Source: a virus. Taken from it: DNA of 47,550 nucleotides. Shown here piece by piece: positions 37,203 through 45,550 of the stretch (the first letter of the stretch is position 1; every line of letters starts with the position of its first letter). Position numbers and translations under genes: made by a program. The DNA lies in the IMG/VR virus record IMGVR_UViG_3300021495_000009, positions 1-47,550 of that record. One strand, 5' to 3'. The notes beneath the pieces are model-generated. The model made no database searches, had not been told where the DNA came from, and saw nothing but the letters and a program-made list of their open reading frames with translations.

Positions 37203-39539
37203 ATGGAAAATTTCAAACCAAGTGATTTTTTAGAAACCTTCCAAGGCAAGTTCCTTCCTTTACTTGAATCGGCCAGAGGTGATGAATGGGATGTTGTTTT
37301 AATTGAGGCAGGCCGAAGTAAGGGAGGAAGTCAAGGGCAAATTTTATATCCTGAAGAAGTTCTCAAAAGAGCAGTTCCTCTCTTTGAAAATGCCAAGTGT
37401 TATGCCTTTGAATTTAGTGGTCAAATTTATGACCATCTTCCAGAGAATATCAAACAAGCAGTGCCTCAAGGTTTTGCAAAAAATCTTGTAGGTTATTTTA
37501 CTTCTCCTAAATTAAAGAAACTTCCCAATGGAAAGAAAGGTATAGTTGCAAAATTTCATGTCATAGCCGATTGGCTTAAATCTGCCCTTAAAAATGCTGG
37601 AAATAAACTGCCTGAGCTACTGGGCTTTTCCATAGATGCAGAGGGAATTGTTGATAGAAGTCAAGGCATGGCTTTGTCAATTGATAGAGTGGATAGTGTT
37701 GATTTAGTCACATATCCAGCAGCAGGAGGCAGATTTTTAAGAATGGTGGCATCTAGGCTTGCTGCCAGTATTGGAAAGCAAGAAGAGGGGCAAAAAGAAG
37801 GATTAAATAGAAAAGGAGGTAACAGCATGAACCCTATGTTACTGGCAATCAAAGGATGGAAAAGTGGTCTCCAAGAGGGACAGGCGGTAGAAGCTACTGA
37901 TGATGTAGTTTCTGCAATCTTTGGCAATGTATTGGATGAGGAAGTGATTAAAGAGTCTCGTGACGAATTAAAGGAGATTATTACTCAATGTGTTGGCTTT
38001 TTAAGTGAGGGAAAAGAAGAGTTAGCCGAAGCCCTTATTACAGGGATTGTTGAGGCTAAGAAGAAGAAAAAGAAAAAAGACGAGTATCCTACTCCAGCAG
38101 AAAAATATCCAGCACCTCAAAAGGCTTCTCAAGAAGAACCTAACGGTGATATGGAAGAGGCTAAAAAGAAAAAGAAAGATGAATATCCTGCTTATCCTGA
38201 AATTCAGAAGCAATCCCAAGATTTAGAAGCTCTCAAAAATGAGATTACCAGACTGAAGCTAGAGAAGTATTTAGAAGAAGCTCTTAAAGAGTCTGGTTTA
38301 ACCAGCGTATCTAAAGAGCAAATCAGAAACATGCAGTTTAGTTCTACTGAAGATATAGACAAGGCTATCGGAAATATGAAAGATTTAGAGGCCAAGTTTA
38401 TGCAGGAAGCTGGAGTTTCAAGCAAGGTTGAAGCAGGTAATACAGAAGGTGAAAAAGTATTGCAAATGATTGAGGATGTATTAGAGGGTAAATCTCATAG
38501 CATCAAAGAGGCTTATATCAGGTTTACTGGTGATAGAAAGGTAACTGGTTTAATTAAGGAATGTGCAGGACGGGGTAAGGCAAGGATTACTGCGAGCTTG
38601 ACGACTTCTGATTGGGCAGAAGCTCTAGGCGATACTTTAAGACGCAAACTTATAAAGGAATATAAAGTATCTGGATTAGATGACTGGAAAAAGATAGTAT
38701 CTGATATTGTGCCTTTACCTGATTTTAGAGACCAGCACTGGATTAGATTAGGTGGGTATGGTGAGCTTCCTTCTGTATCTCAGGGTGCGACTTATACAGA
38801 GCTAACTAGTCCAACAGATGAAGAAGTAACCTTGTCTGTCAGCAAAAAAGGTGGCCTTGAATCGGTCACACTGGAAATGATAAAGAATGATGACATTCTT
38901 GCAGTTAGACAAATTCCTAAACGGTTAGCAAGAGCTGCTGCACAGGCTCTCTACAATGCCATATTTGATGATATTTTAAAGGATAATGCAACAATCTATG
39001 ATAATGTTGCTTTATTCCATGCAAGCCATAGTAATTTAGGTTCTACAGCTTTATCGCCAACATCCTTTATGGCAACCAGAAAAGCGATGGGACAGCAGAC
39101 TGCTTATGGAAATAGTGAGGAATATTTAAATCTTTATCCTAAATACTTGATTGTGCCACTTGACCTTGAAGATACAGCATTCAAACTCTGTCATTCACCT
39201 GTATTTGTAAACACTGCGGAATATTACTCTGGTGGTGGTGCGGCTGAAGCTGCAACTACTCCTAATATTGTGCCTCAGAAATTTAAAACTGATTATATTG
39301 TAGTGCCTAGATGGACTGATGCTAATGATTGGATTGCTGTAGCCGACCCGAATATGTGTCCTACAATTGTTGTTGGCTTCTTAGATGGCAATGAAGAGCC
39401 TGAAATATTTATTCAAGACCAGCCTTCAGTTGGTAGCTTATTCTATGCTGATAAAATTGTTTATAAAATCAGGCACATTTGGGGCGTAGCCGTATTTGAT
39501 TATAGGCCGTTTTATAAACATGCTGTAACTGGTGGATAG
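37203..39539 (+). CDS. Fused head maturation protease, scaffold and major capsid protein (778 aa)
   Basis: Residues 1-185 look like a prohead serine protease (YDHLPENI with His78, LLGFSIDAEG with Ser143, VDSVDLVTYPAAGG). Residues 209-420 are a Lys/Glu-rich scaffold with two EAKKKKK...DEYP repeats and coiled coil. Residues 440-778 are a Mu gpT-type major capsid protein (TSDWAEALGDTLRRKLIKEY, VSQGATYTELTSPTDEEVTL, LARAAAQALYNAIF). A strong internal SD gives a start at Met209. Usually these are separate genes. The protease must cut itself free during maturation. Confidence 0.85.
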   Translation: MENFKPSDFLETFQGKFLPLLESARGDEWDVVLIEAGRSKGGSQGQILYPEEVLKRAVPLFENAKCYAFEFSGQIYDHLPENIKQAVPQGFAKNLVGYFTSPKLKKLPNGKKGIVAKFHVIADWLKSALKNAGNKLPELLGFSIDAEGIVDRSQGMALSIDRVDSVDLVTYPAAGGRFLRMVASRLAASIGKQEEGQKEGLNRKGGNSMNPMLLAIKGWKSGLQEGQAVEATDDVVSAIFGNVLDEEVIKESRDELKEIITQCVGFLSEGKEELAEALITGIVEAKKKKKKKDEYPTPAEKYPAPQKASQEEPNGDMEEAKKKKKDEYPAYPEIQKQSQDLEALKNEITRLKLEKYLEEALKESGLTSVSKEQIRNMQFSSTEDIDKAIGNMKDLEAKFMQEAGVSSKVEAGNTEGEKVLQMIEDVLEGKSHSIKEAYIRFTGDRKVTGLIKECAGRGKARITASLTTSDWAEALGDTLRRKLIKEYKVSGLDDWKKIVSDIVPLPDFRDQHWIRLGGYGELPSVSQGATYTELTSPTDEEVTLSVSKKGGLESVTLEMIKNDDILAVRQIPKRLARAAAQALYNAIFDDILKDNATIYDNVALFHASHSNLGSTALSPTSFMATRKAMGQQTAYGNSEEYLNLYPKYLIVPLDLEDTAFKLCHSPVFVNTAEYYSGGGAAEAATTPNIVPQKFKTDYIVVPRWTDANDWIAVADPNMCPTIVVGFLDGNEEPEIFIQDQPSVGSLFYADKIVYKIRHIWGVAVFDYRPFYKHAVTGG
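37811..37829 (+). promoter_or_regulatory. Internal RBS and start (Met209) for scaffold-capsid
   Basis: AAAAGGAGGT (37811-37820) is followed six bases later by in-frame ATG 37827. The protein from here begins MNPMLLAIKGWKSG and lacks the protease. Nested starts of this type are used by phage lambda for its scaffold. The ratio of full-length to short form would set protease copy number. Confidence 0.7.
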
Positions 39540-39547
39540 CATGATTA

Positions 39548-39589
39548 AGCTTAATGCCTCATGTCTTACTTGGTATGAGGCATTAAGCT
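39548..39589 (+). terminator. Perfect 15-bp hairpin after the capsid gene
   Basis: AGCTTAATGCCTCAT (39548-39562) and ATGAGGCATTAAGCT (39575-39589) pair perfectly around 12 bases. No U run follows, so it may be a processing or stability hairpin that sets the transcript end, or a weak terminator. Confidence 0.6.
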
Positions 39590-39620
39590 ATTGAAATCAA
39601 AGAAATGATAGGAGGTAACA

Positions 39621-40034
39621 ATGGCAAAAATAATAGCAGGTGATATTCCTTCTCATACACAATCGGTATTGTTTGAGGTAGCAAGTAGAGGCACGAATGC
39701 TGATACCGATAGTAATCTTATGTTCAGGGCACCTAATGATATGAAGGTGAAGAAGGCTTATGTTACTTTCAAGAGTGCTATAACTGGTGCAGATTCAAAT
39801 TATTGCACTGTAAGGGTTAGAAATTTAGGCACAAATGGAAGTGGCACTACTGATATTGCAACTTTGGCTTTTACTTCAGGCGTAACTGCTTCTGCTAAGG
39901 TTCCCAAAGCATTAACTTTAGCATCTGATGTAACTGTGGATGAAGGTGAAGTTTTGGTAGCCCGTATTGACCATGAAGGAAATGGTTTAAAATCAGATAT
40001 AGCGATATTACAAGTAGATTATACTTGGGAATAA
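39621..40034 (+). CDS. Capsid decoration-like beta protein (137 aa)
   Basis: Directly after the capsid gene with SD AGGAGGTAAC. The product is a beta sandwich of alternating strands (SVLFEVASRG, KVKKAYVTFKSAI, CTVRVRNLG, GEVLVARID). Capsid cement or head-fibre proteins are found here and have this look. Functional identity is an inference from place and composition. Confidence 0.6.
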   Translation: MAKIIAGDIPSHTQSVLFEVASRGTNADTDSNLMFRAPNDMKVKKAYVTFKSAITGADSNYCTVRVRNLGTNGSGTTDIATLAFTSGVTASAKVPKALTLASDVTVDEGEVLVARIDHEGNGLKSDIAILQVDYTWE

Positions 40035-40043
40035 TTAAAACGG

Positions 40044-40098
40044 AGTAGCCTAGTCTGGACTAATTGGCAAAGACCTCTAATAGCAGAACTAGGCTACT
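40044..40098 (+). terminator. 11-bp hairpin after the decoration gene
   Basis: AGTAGCCTAGT (40044-40054) and ACTAGGCTACT (40088-40098) pair perfectly around 33 bases. The sequence after it is AT-rich but has no long U run. With the similar hairpin at 39548 it brackets the decoration gene. Confidence 0.5.
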
Positions 40099-40132
40099 TC
40101 ATAAATAAAATAAAAGGCTAGGTTGGCTTTGA

Positions 40133-41329
40133 ATGGCACTAGCAAATTTTGAATACATCAACCCATCTCCAACTCTTTTCATTGTTACTGGATGTCCTCG
40201 TTCAGGAACTACCTTTCTAATTGAACAAATCAAAGAATACCTTAAAGTGCCAGTGTTAGGATATGACGACCTAGGTTTACATAGAGAATGGAAAACTGCA
40301 ATAGCAGCTAATTCCATTCTTTTGGGAGATATATTTGCAGATTTAAAACCAGAAATGCCTAACAATGTTAACATGGAAAAACAATTTGAAGAATTTAAGG
40401 AATTTCTTGTATCTAGTAAGGATGAGTTTATTGAGCATCCAATGTATTTTTTTAAAGACCCAAGGATTTGTTATACATGGCCATTCTGGATGAAATTATT
40501 TGAAATTAGGATTATTCATATAGTTAGAAAGTTTGAAGGTGTTTTTAATAGCATTGACCAAGTAGATAATGTTGGTGGTAAAGAAGTTAAGTTTAGATGG
40601 ATTAAGCCTAAAAATCAGTGGAAAATAATTTGGGAAAATCATGTAAATAAAGCTAGAGAAAGCAATGAATATCTACCTTATTTAGAGATACCATTTGAAA
40701 GTTTTGTTGAAAATCCAAAACCTTGGATTGAAAAGATTGCTAACTTTGTTAAAGCTCCTGAAAAATGTTTAAATTTAGGCAGTGGTTTAGCACCGAGGGC
40801 AGGGAAGGAATGGGTGAATTTAGATTATAACCCCGATTATATACCACCTGCTAAATATGGTGTAAATGGAGTTGTTGCAGATTTGGAAAGTCCATTGCCT
40901 TTTAAAGATAATACCTTTAGTTTTATTCTTGCAAACCATATCCTTGAACATATTAAAAATTATGAACAATTGATGTGTGAGATATATAGAGTATTAAAAA
41001 TTGGAGGCAGATTGATAATTAGAGTTCCTTATGCGTTTTGCCGTGCTGCAATAGCTGACCCATCGCATGTAAGACAATTTGTTCCAGAGTCGTTTTTTCA
41101 TTTTTTGCCTGATAATTTAGGGCCTGTTGCAAATCGTAAGTTCTGGGGAACATTCAAGTTAATTGATTTAGAAGTGATTAAACATGATAGGCCAGGGATA
41201 GATAGGGGTGAAGTCGGGAGCTTCTTTAGTGAAATTTTTTGTGAATTAGAAAAAATACCAAAGCAAGAGCCGCCTAAACCTAAATGGATTGAGAAAGAGG
41301 ATGAGCAAAGGCAAGGCGATAATATTTAG
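40133..41329 (+). CDS. Sulfotransferase-methyltransferase fusion (398 aa)
   Basis: Residues 10-205 have a sulfotransferase PAPS-binding loop, TGCPRSGTTFLIEQI (19-33), and the 3'-phosphate segment IRIIHIVRKFEGVFNSI (125-141). Residues 210-330 are a Rossmann methyltransferase: LNLGSGLAPRAGKEWVNLDY (213-232), acidic strand and ILANHILEHI (265-274). Sulfotransferases move sulfate from PAPS to sugars or proteins. A domain pair with a glycosyltransferase next door suggests tailoring of a glycan. No signal peptide. The RBS is weak. Confidence 0.85.
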   Translation: MALANFEYINPSPTLFIVTGCPRSGTTFLIEQIKEYLKVPVLGYDDLGLHREWKTAIAANSILLGDIFADLKPEMPNNVNMEKQFEEFKEFLVSSKDEFIEHPMYFFKDPRICYTWPFWMKLFEIRIIHIVRKFEGVFNSIDQVDNVGGKEVKFRWIKPKNQWKIIWENHVNKARESNEYLPYLEIPFESFVENPKPWIEKIANFVKAPEKCLNLGSGLAPRAGKEWVNLDYNPDYIPPAKYGVNGVVADLESPLPFKDNTFSFILANHILEHIKNYEQLMCEIYRVLKIGGRLIIRVPYAFCRAAIADPSHVRQFVPESFFHFLPDNLGPVANRKFWGTFKLIDLEVIKHDRPGIDRGEVGSFFSEIFCELEKIPKQEPPKPKWIEKEDEQRQGDNI

Positions 41330-42326
41330 AGGATACATGGCCATAGGTGATGCACTTTATACATCTGCATTGCCTAGGTTAATGAAAGAGGATGGTTATG
41401 AGCAGGTAGATGTTGCTGTTTGGCAGACAAATCAGCATGTATTCTGGAATAATCCTTATGTTGATAATATTAGAGTATTTCCAAATGATTTAACAGAAAA
41501 AGAGTTTGAACATTACTATAATAAATGGAAAGAGGAATACGATGTTATTGTGGATTTAAGGTGGACAATAGAAAGCAAATATTTATTTAGAACGGATGCT
41601 CCTTTACCACCAATAGAAGAAAGAAAAGAGAAAAATAAAGGCAAGAATTATTATAGAGTTACAATGGAAGTTGCGGGATATAAAGTAGATAAAGGCAAGC
41701 CCGAATTATATTTATCTGATGAAGAAGAAAAGTTGCTTAATGAATTTAAGAAAGAGAATCCTAAGTTTGTGATTTGGCAATTATACGGCTCATCCAATGC
41801 AAAGCAATTAGTAAGAGCACCGATATGGATTACAGAGATTATGAAGCAAGTGCCTGATTGTAAGCATTACTTAGTAGGTAATGCCCATTTTAGCACTAAG
41901 AGATTATTTGGTTCAGATAATGTTAAATGTGTAGCAGGTATTTGGGGGTTAAGAACCTCTATGCTTATGTGTAAGTATGCTAATTTGGTAGTTGGGCCTG
42001 AGTCTGCTATAACTAATGCTTCAGGTGCTTTTGATACGCCTAAGTTGATAATGTATTCAGGAGTATTACCTGAAAATCTTGGGGGTGATTTTGAAAACCA
42101 TTATGGTTTCTGTCCTAAATGTGAATGTTATCCTTGCTATAAAATCAGTATTAGTCCAAAAGAAGTTTGGAATTTGAAAAAGAGAAAGCTTGCTTATGCA
42201 AATATGGAAGAATGCAGAGTTAAAGACCCATTTGATTGTTATAGGTATTTAGGATTTAAATGTACATTAAGCCTTCCAGAGCAAGAGATAATAGAGAAGG
42301 CTGTAGATATTTTAAAACATAGTTAG
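41301..42326 (+). CDS. GT9-type glycosyltransferase
   Basis: KAIIFRGYMAIGDALYTSALPRL near the start and VVGPESAITNASGAFDTPKL near residue 240 are hallmarks of ADP-heptose:LPS heptosyltransferase-like GT-B enzymes. The C-terminus adds a Cys-rich patch, FCPKCECYPCYKISIS. ATG 41301 is chosen over TTG 41289; it overlaps the sulfotransferase gene by 29 bases, so the pair is coupled. Located in the head module, it may modify the virion or the host surface. Confidence 0.85.
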   Translation: MSKGKAIIFRGYMAIGDALYTSALPRLMKEDGYEQVDVAVWQTNQHVFWNNPYVDNIRVFPNDLTEKEFEHYYNKWKEEYDVIVDLRWTIESKYLFRTDAPLPPIEERKEKNKGKNYYRVTMEVAGYKVDKGKPELYLSDEEEKLLNEFKKENPKFVIWQLYGSSNAKQLVRAPIWITEIMKQVPDCKHYLVGNAHFSTKRLFGSDNVKCVAGIWGLRTSMLMCKYANLVVGPESAITNASGAFDTPKLIMYSGVLPENLGGDFENHYGFCPKCECYPCYKISISPKEVWNLKKRKLAYANMEECRVKDPFDCYRYLGFKCTLSLPEQEIIEKAVDILKHS

Positions 42327-42335
42327 GAGGAAAGA

Positions 42336-42641
42336 ATGATTGGTGGAGTAACCATAGAAGAATATGATGCTTATGATAAGGAAACAATTACTGTAGGCTC
42401 AACAGCAGTGGGCTTTACAAGTAGTAAAATTACTAATTGTAAAGTTGCCTTTTGCACTCTTGATACAGGTGGTGGAGCAATTAGATATTGGATTGATGGC
42501 TCAACACCAACTGCCACATCAGGTCATTATGTAGCTGCTGGAGATAGTTTTACCATTGTGGGAACTAATAATATTCGGAATTTTAAAGCAATACGAGTGG
42601 GTGCAGATGATGGCACATTACAAGTAACATACAAAAGGTAA
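42336..42641 (+). CDS. Small beta-sandwich protein (101 aa)
   Basis: VTIEEYDAYDKETITVGSTAVGFTSSKI then AIRYWIDGSTPTATSGHYVAAGDSFTIVG is a pattern found in small phage virion or decoration proteins. RBS AGGAGGAAAG precedes ATG. Role in capsid or connector decoration is inferred from position. Confidence 0.65.
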   Translation: MIGGVTIEEYDAYDKETITVGSTAVGFTSSKITNCKVAFCTLDTGGGAIRYWIDGSTPTATSGHYVAAGDSFTIVGTNNIRNFKAIRVGADDGTLQVTYKR

Positions 42642-42647
42642 GAGAAA

Positions 42648-43205
42648 ATGCGAATACCAGCTAAGTTAGAAAATATAAATAAAGTTTTAGAGCAAATTAA
42701 AGCCGATATAAAAAATCGTATTCTAACAGCAGGACAACGAACTACTGAGCAAACAACTCAACTAAGCTGGGAATTAATGAAAGAACATGCACCAGTGGCT
42801 TCTGGTAGTTTGAGAGGTTCAATAGGAAAAAGAGTTATTTATGGTTACCCAATAATGTTTGGTGTATCAATGACTGGATTATCACCAAGAAGAAGTAGTG
42901 GTAAGAGAGTTTCAACTGGATATGCACAAGCAGTTGAATATGGAGTGCCTGCTGGTGCTTATGGGTATGAACAACATGGCAGGAATTATTCAGGAGTGCC
43001 ACCTTGGGGTGAAGGCTCAAGATTATATGAATGGGTTAGGCTTAGAGGTTTATCTCCTGCTTTGGCTGTTTCTGCTAAGATTGCTCGTAAAATAGGACGG
43101 AGGGGGATTACGGCAAAGCACTTTATTAAGAAATCTCATTCAGTCTTGGTAGGTAGATTACCAGATGTAGTAAGAAGAATATTTGACAAACATTTACATT
43201 TTTAG
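42648..43205 (+). CDS. HK97 gp10-like head-tail/neck protein
   Basis: LSWELMKEHAPVASGSLRGSI and VEYGVPAGAYGYEQHG match the HK97 gp10 family (neck or tail-completion). YAQAVEYG and AKHFIKKS near the C-terminus are usual too. Usual order, between connector and tail terminator, agrees. Length 185 is slightly larger than HK97 gp10. Confidence 0.8.
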   Translation: MRIPAKLENINKVLEQIKADIKNRILTAGQRTTEQTTQLSWELMKEHAPVASGSLRGSIGKRVIYGYPIMFGVSMTGLSPRRSSGKRVSTGYAQAVEYGVPAGAYGYEQHGRNYSGVPPWGEGSRLYEWVRLRGLSPALAVSAKIARKIGRRGITAKHFIKKSHSVLVGRLPDVVRRIFDKHLHF

Positions 43206-43220
43206 AGGTAAATTGATGTT

Positions 43221-43670
43221 ATGAGTTTGAGCACAATCAGAAGTGAAATTAAGAGCATAATGGAAGATATTTCTGAAATAGGCAAAGTGTATGATTATTT
43301 GCGTTGGGATGAAAGTAGCTGGGAAGGCTTTTTTAATTTATTTAAGACTGATAGCACTCAGCATGGTTGGATGATAACTAGAATAAGCACAACAGAAGAT
43401 AGAAGATTTGAGACAGAACATAATTTAAGGCATTATACCTTTAAGATAATAGGTTTTTATCCATTAAAGGATAAAAGTGCTACTGAAAAAACTTTTCAAG
43501 ATTTGATTGAGACTGTATGTTCAACATTTAGGACAAATTATAATTTAAATGGGACTTGTTTAGATTCAGACCCACCAGAAGTAACTATAGTAGAAAATCG
43601 GATATATGGTTCTATCCTTGCACATTATACAGAGATTTTATTAAGAGTTAGAGAAAGAATTACTTTGTAA
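43221..43670 (+). CDS. Tail terminator-like protein
   Basis: A start helix (LSTIRSEIKSIMEDIS), a beta-rich centre (HYTFKIIGFYPLKD) and a C-terminal helix. The order (gp10-like, this, tail tube) is that of the tail terminator. ATG 43221 lies after GAGGTAAATTG. The family match is by position and length, not strict motif. Confidence 0.65.
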   Translation: MSLSTIRSEIKSIMEDISEIGKVYDYLRWDESSWEGFFNLFKTDSTQHGWMITRISTTEDRRFETEHNLRHYTFKIIGFYPLKDKSATEKTFQDLIETVCSTFRTNYNLNGTCLDSDPPEVTIVENRIYGSILAHYTEILLRVRERITL

Positions 43671-43680
43671 GGAGGTAAAA

Positions 43681-43821
43681 ATGGCAAAACGATTGAGATT
43701 TCAGAGTAGAGCAGGAGGACATTATTCACCTACTCCTGCCAAGGTGGATAAAGAGGTTAAGATAACTAAGATAAAAGAACCTAAACAAAATATTAAAGGC
43801 AAAGGAGGTAAAGAGAAATGA
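43681..43821 (+). CDS. Small basic protein between tail terminator and tail tube (46 aa)
   Basis: SD AAGGAGGTAAAA and ATG 43681. The product MAKRLRFQSRAGGHYSPTPAK...KGGKEK is basic and overlaps the next start by ATGA. Short basic proteins of this look occupy this slot in many siphoviruses; function unknown. Confidence 0.7.
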   Translation: MAKRLRFQSRAGGHYSPTPAKVDKEVKITKIKEPKQNIKGKGGKEK

Positions 43822-44792
43822 GCTTATTACTTAGAAGGAGCGTTTTGTTAGGCAAGGTTGAGGATAATTATGGAACGGATGCCTCTCCTACAACTGCGGA
43901 TGCAATTTTATGTGCAGCTCCTACTGTAACTCCAGCGGGTGATTTATTAACGAGAGACTTTGTTAGGTCTTCAATTTCACCTTATCCTCATGTCATTGGT
44001 GCTAAAACAGTAGAAGTAACTTTTGACACAGAAATCAAAGGTTCAGGCACAAATTCAAGCACATCTACTAGTGCAATCATTCCTGAAATTGGAGTGTTAT
44101 TTAGGGCATGTGGATTGAGTGAAACTGTAACTTGGGGTTCTACTTCTGGCACGCCTACTACTTATAATGATTTAACTGCATCTTATCAACCTGTATCCAC
44201 TAATTTTGAAAGTGCTACAATTTATGTTTATTTTGACGGAGTGCTTCATAAAATAGTTGGATGCAGAGGTAGTGCTGTATTTACTTTAGATGCGGGTGCA
44301 TTTCCTAGGATTAGCTGGACTTTCAGAGGTTTCTATCAGGATGTTGTAGATGCAAGTATGGTAACGGGTGTTTATGATGATACTAAACCGCCAATTGTTG
44401 AAAGCATTGTTTTAACGTTAGGCTCTTACTCACCGAAAGTGCAATCGGTTAGTATTGATCTTGCAAATACTATTGCAGAAATTAGAGATGTGAATGCTTC
44501 TGAGGCAGTGAGAGAAATTGCAATTACAGATAGAGATACCAATGGAAGAATTAATCCTGAAATGGATTTAGTTGCTAATTATGATTTCTTTGGTATCTGG
44601 AAGAATGCCACTGAAAAAGCTATGAGTTGCACAATTGGAAGTTCAGGTGGAAATCGTATAATCTTTTCTTGCCCTTCAATTCAGGAAAATAGTTTGGCTT
44701 ATGGCGATAGAGAAGGAATCAGAACATTGGATATTCCAATCAAACTGGCAAGTGAATCTGGGGATGATGAATTAGTAATTAAGTTTACTTAA
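43818..44792 (+). CDS. Major tail tube protein
   Basis: Starts MSLLLRRSVLLGKVEDNYGTD, with later ISPYPHVIGAKTVEVTF..., IIPEIGVLFRACGL and a C-terminal domain DIPIKLASESGDDELVIKFT. This pattern is common to phage tail tube proteins. The tail tube is the DNA conduit. Length 324 includes an Ig-like or extra beta domain. Absence of a sheath gene next to it supports a siphovirus tail. Confidence 0.82.
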   Translation: MSLLLRRSVLLGKVEDNYGTDASPTTADAILCAAPTVTPAGDLLTRDFVRSSISPYPHVIGAKTVEVTFDTEIKGSGTNSSTSTSAIIPEIGVLFRACGLSETVTWGSTSGTPTTYNDLTASYQPVSTNFESATIYVYFDGVLHKIVGCRGSAVFTLDAGAFPRISWTFRGFYQDVVDASMVTGVYDDTKPPIVESIVLTLGSYSPKVQSVSIDLANTIAEIRDVNASEAVREIAITDRDTNGRINPEMDLVANYDFFGIWKNATEKAMSCTIGSSGGNRIIFSCPSIQENSLAYGDREGIRTLDIPIKLASESGDDELVIKFT

Positions 44793-44817
44793 TTTTTAAA
44801 AAATAAAGGAGGTAAAG

Positions 44818-45264
44818 ATGGCAGCACAAGGGTTTGACCTCTCTTTGGATGAGGATATTATTAGTTTGGTAGATTATCAGCATGGTGAGGAGTTTCAGTT
44901 AAAACACTATGTAAGAAGGCCAACGACCTCAGAATACAAAGAGTATAGACGCAAGATTTCTGAGTTTAAAGGAGGATTCAGGCGTTTTAAATGGGAAGAT
45001 AGAGGTGCAGAAGCAGCCGAATGGTTGTATGAGAAGATAATCCAGAGAGTAGAAGGATATACCTTCAAAGGCAAAAATATTATGTCTGTTACTAAAGAAG
45101 AATTGGAAGAGCTTGGTAATAAACGAGGCGAAAAATACTCTAGTTGGAAATCGTTAATTCCAATCAGGCATAAGATATTTGTAATTGATAAGGTTGCTGG
45201 ATTAATACTTGAAGGTGAGACAGAAATGGAGGAAAGCTTGGGGGAATCTTCAGGCAATTCTTAA
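44818..45264 (+). CDS. Tail assembly chaperone, upstream frame
   Basis: 148 residues in the slot between tail tube and tape measure, with FQLKHYVRRPTTSEYKEYRRKI and a helix-rich C-terminus. AAAGGAGGTAAAG precedes ATG. The frame ends soon after a GGGGG (45240-45244) where a -1 shift would join it to the next frame. This matches the lambda G/GT layout. Confidence 0.75.
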   Translation: MAAQGFDLSLDEDIISLVDYQHGEEFQLKHYVRRPTTSEYKEYRRKISEFKGGFRRFKWEDRGAEAAEWLYEKIIQRVEGYTFKGKNIMSVTKEELEELGNKRGEKYSSWKSLIPIRHKIFVIDKVAGLILEGETEMEESLGESSGNS

Positions 45265-45545
45265 AGCATAGCTGTAATCCTGCGACTTGTGATGCGTATA
45301 AGATTTCACAAGGAAAGGCTTGTGAGGGTTGCCCAGATAATCCTGATAATTGGCAGAAAGAATTTGAGCCTGAGTTGCTTACATTCTCGAACCATATAAT
45401 TTGGCTACATACTTTGAGACTTTCGGGATGTGGATTTCAAATGGATGACCTTGGTCTTACTGAATGGAAGGGATTAGAGATACTGGAAAGAGAGATAAAG
45501 AAAAAAGAATTAGAAGACGTTGAAAAAATGAAACACAAGAGGTAG
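45219..45545 (+). CDS. Tail chaperone -1 frame extension (T-like)
   Basis: Open from 45219 to TAG 45545 with no ATG or GTG at its beginning. The product begins GGIFRQFLKHSCNPATCDAY and has a Cys cluster, CNPATCDAYKISQGKACEGC, as expected of the downstream half of phage tail chaperones. It must be reached by -1 frameshifting, most likely at GGG of GGGGG near 45240. Without the shift the frame cannot start. Confidence 0.75.
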   Translation, partial: DRNGGKLGGIFRQFLKHSCNPATCDAYKISQGKACEGCPDNPDNWQKEFEPELLTFSNHIIWLHTLRLSGCGFQMDDLGLTEWKGLEILEREIKKKELEDVEKMKHKR

Positions 45546-45550
45546 GACAA

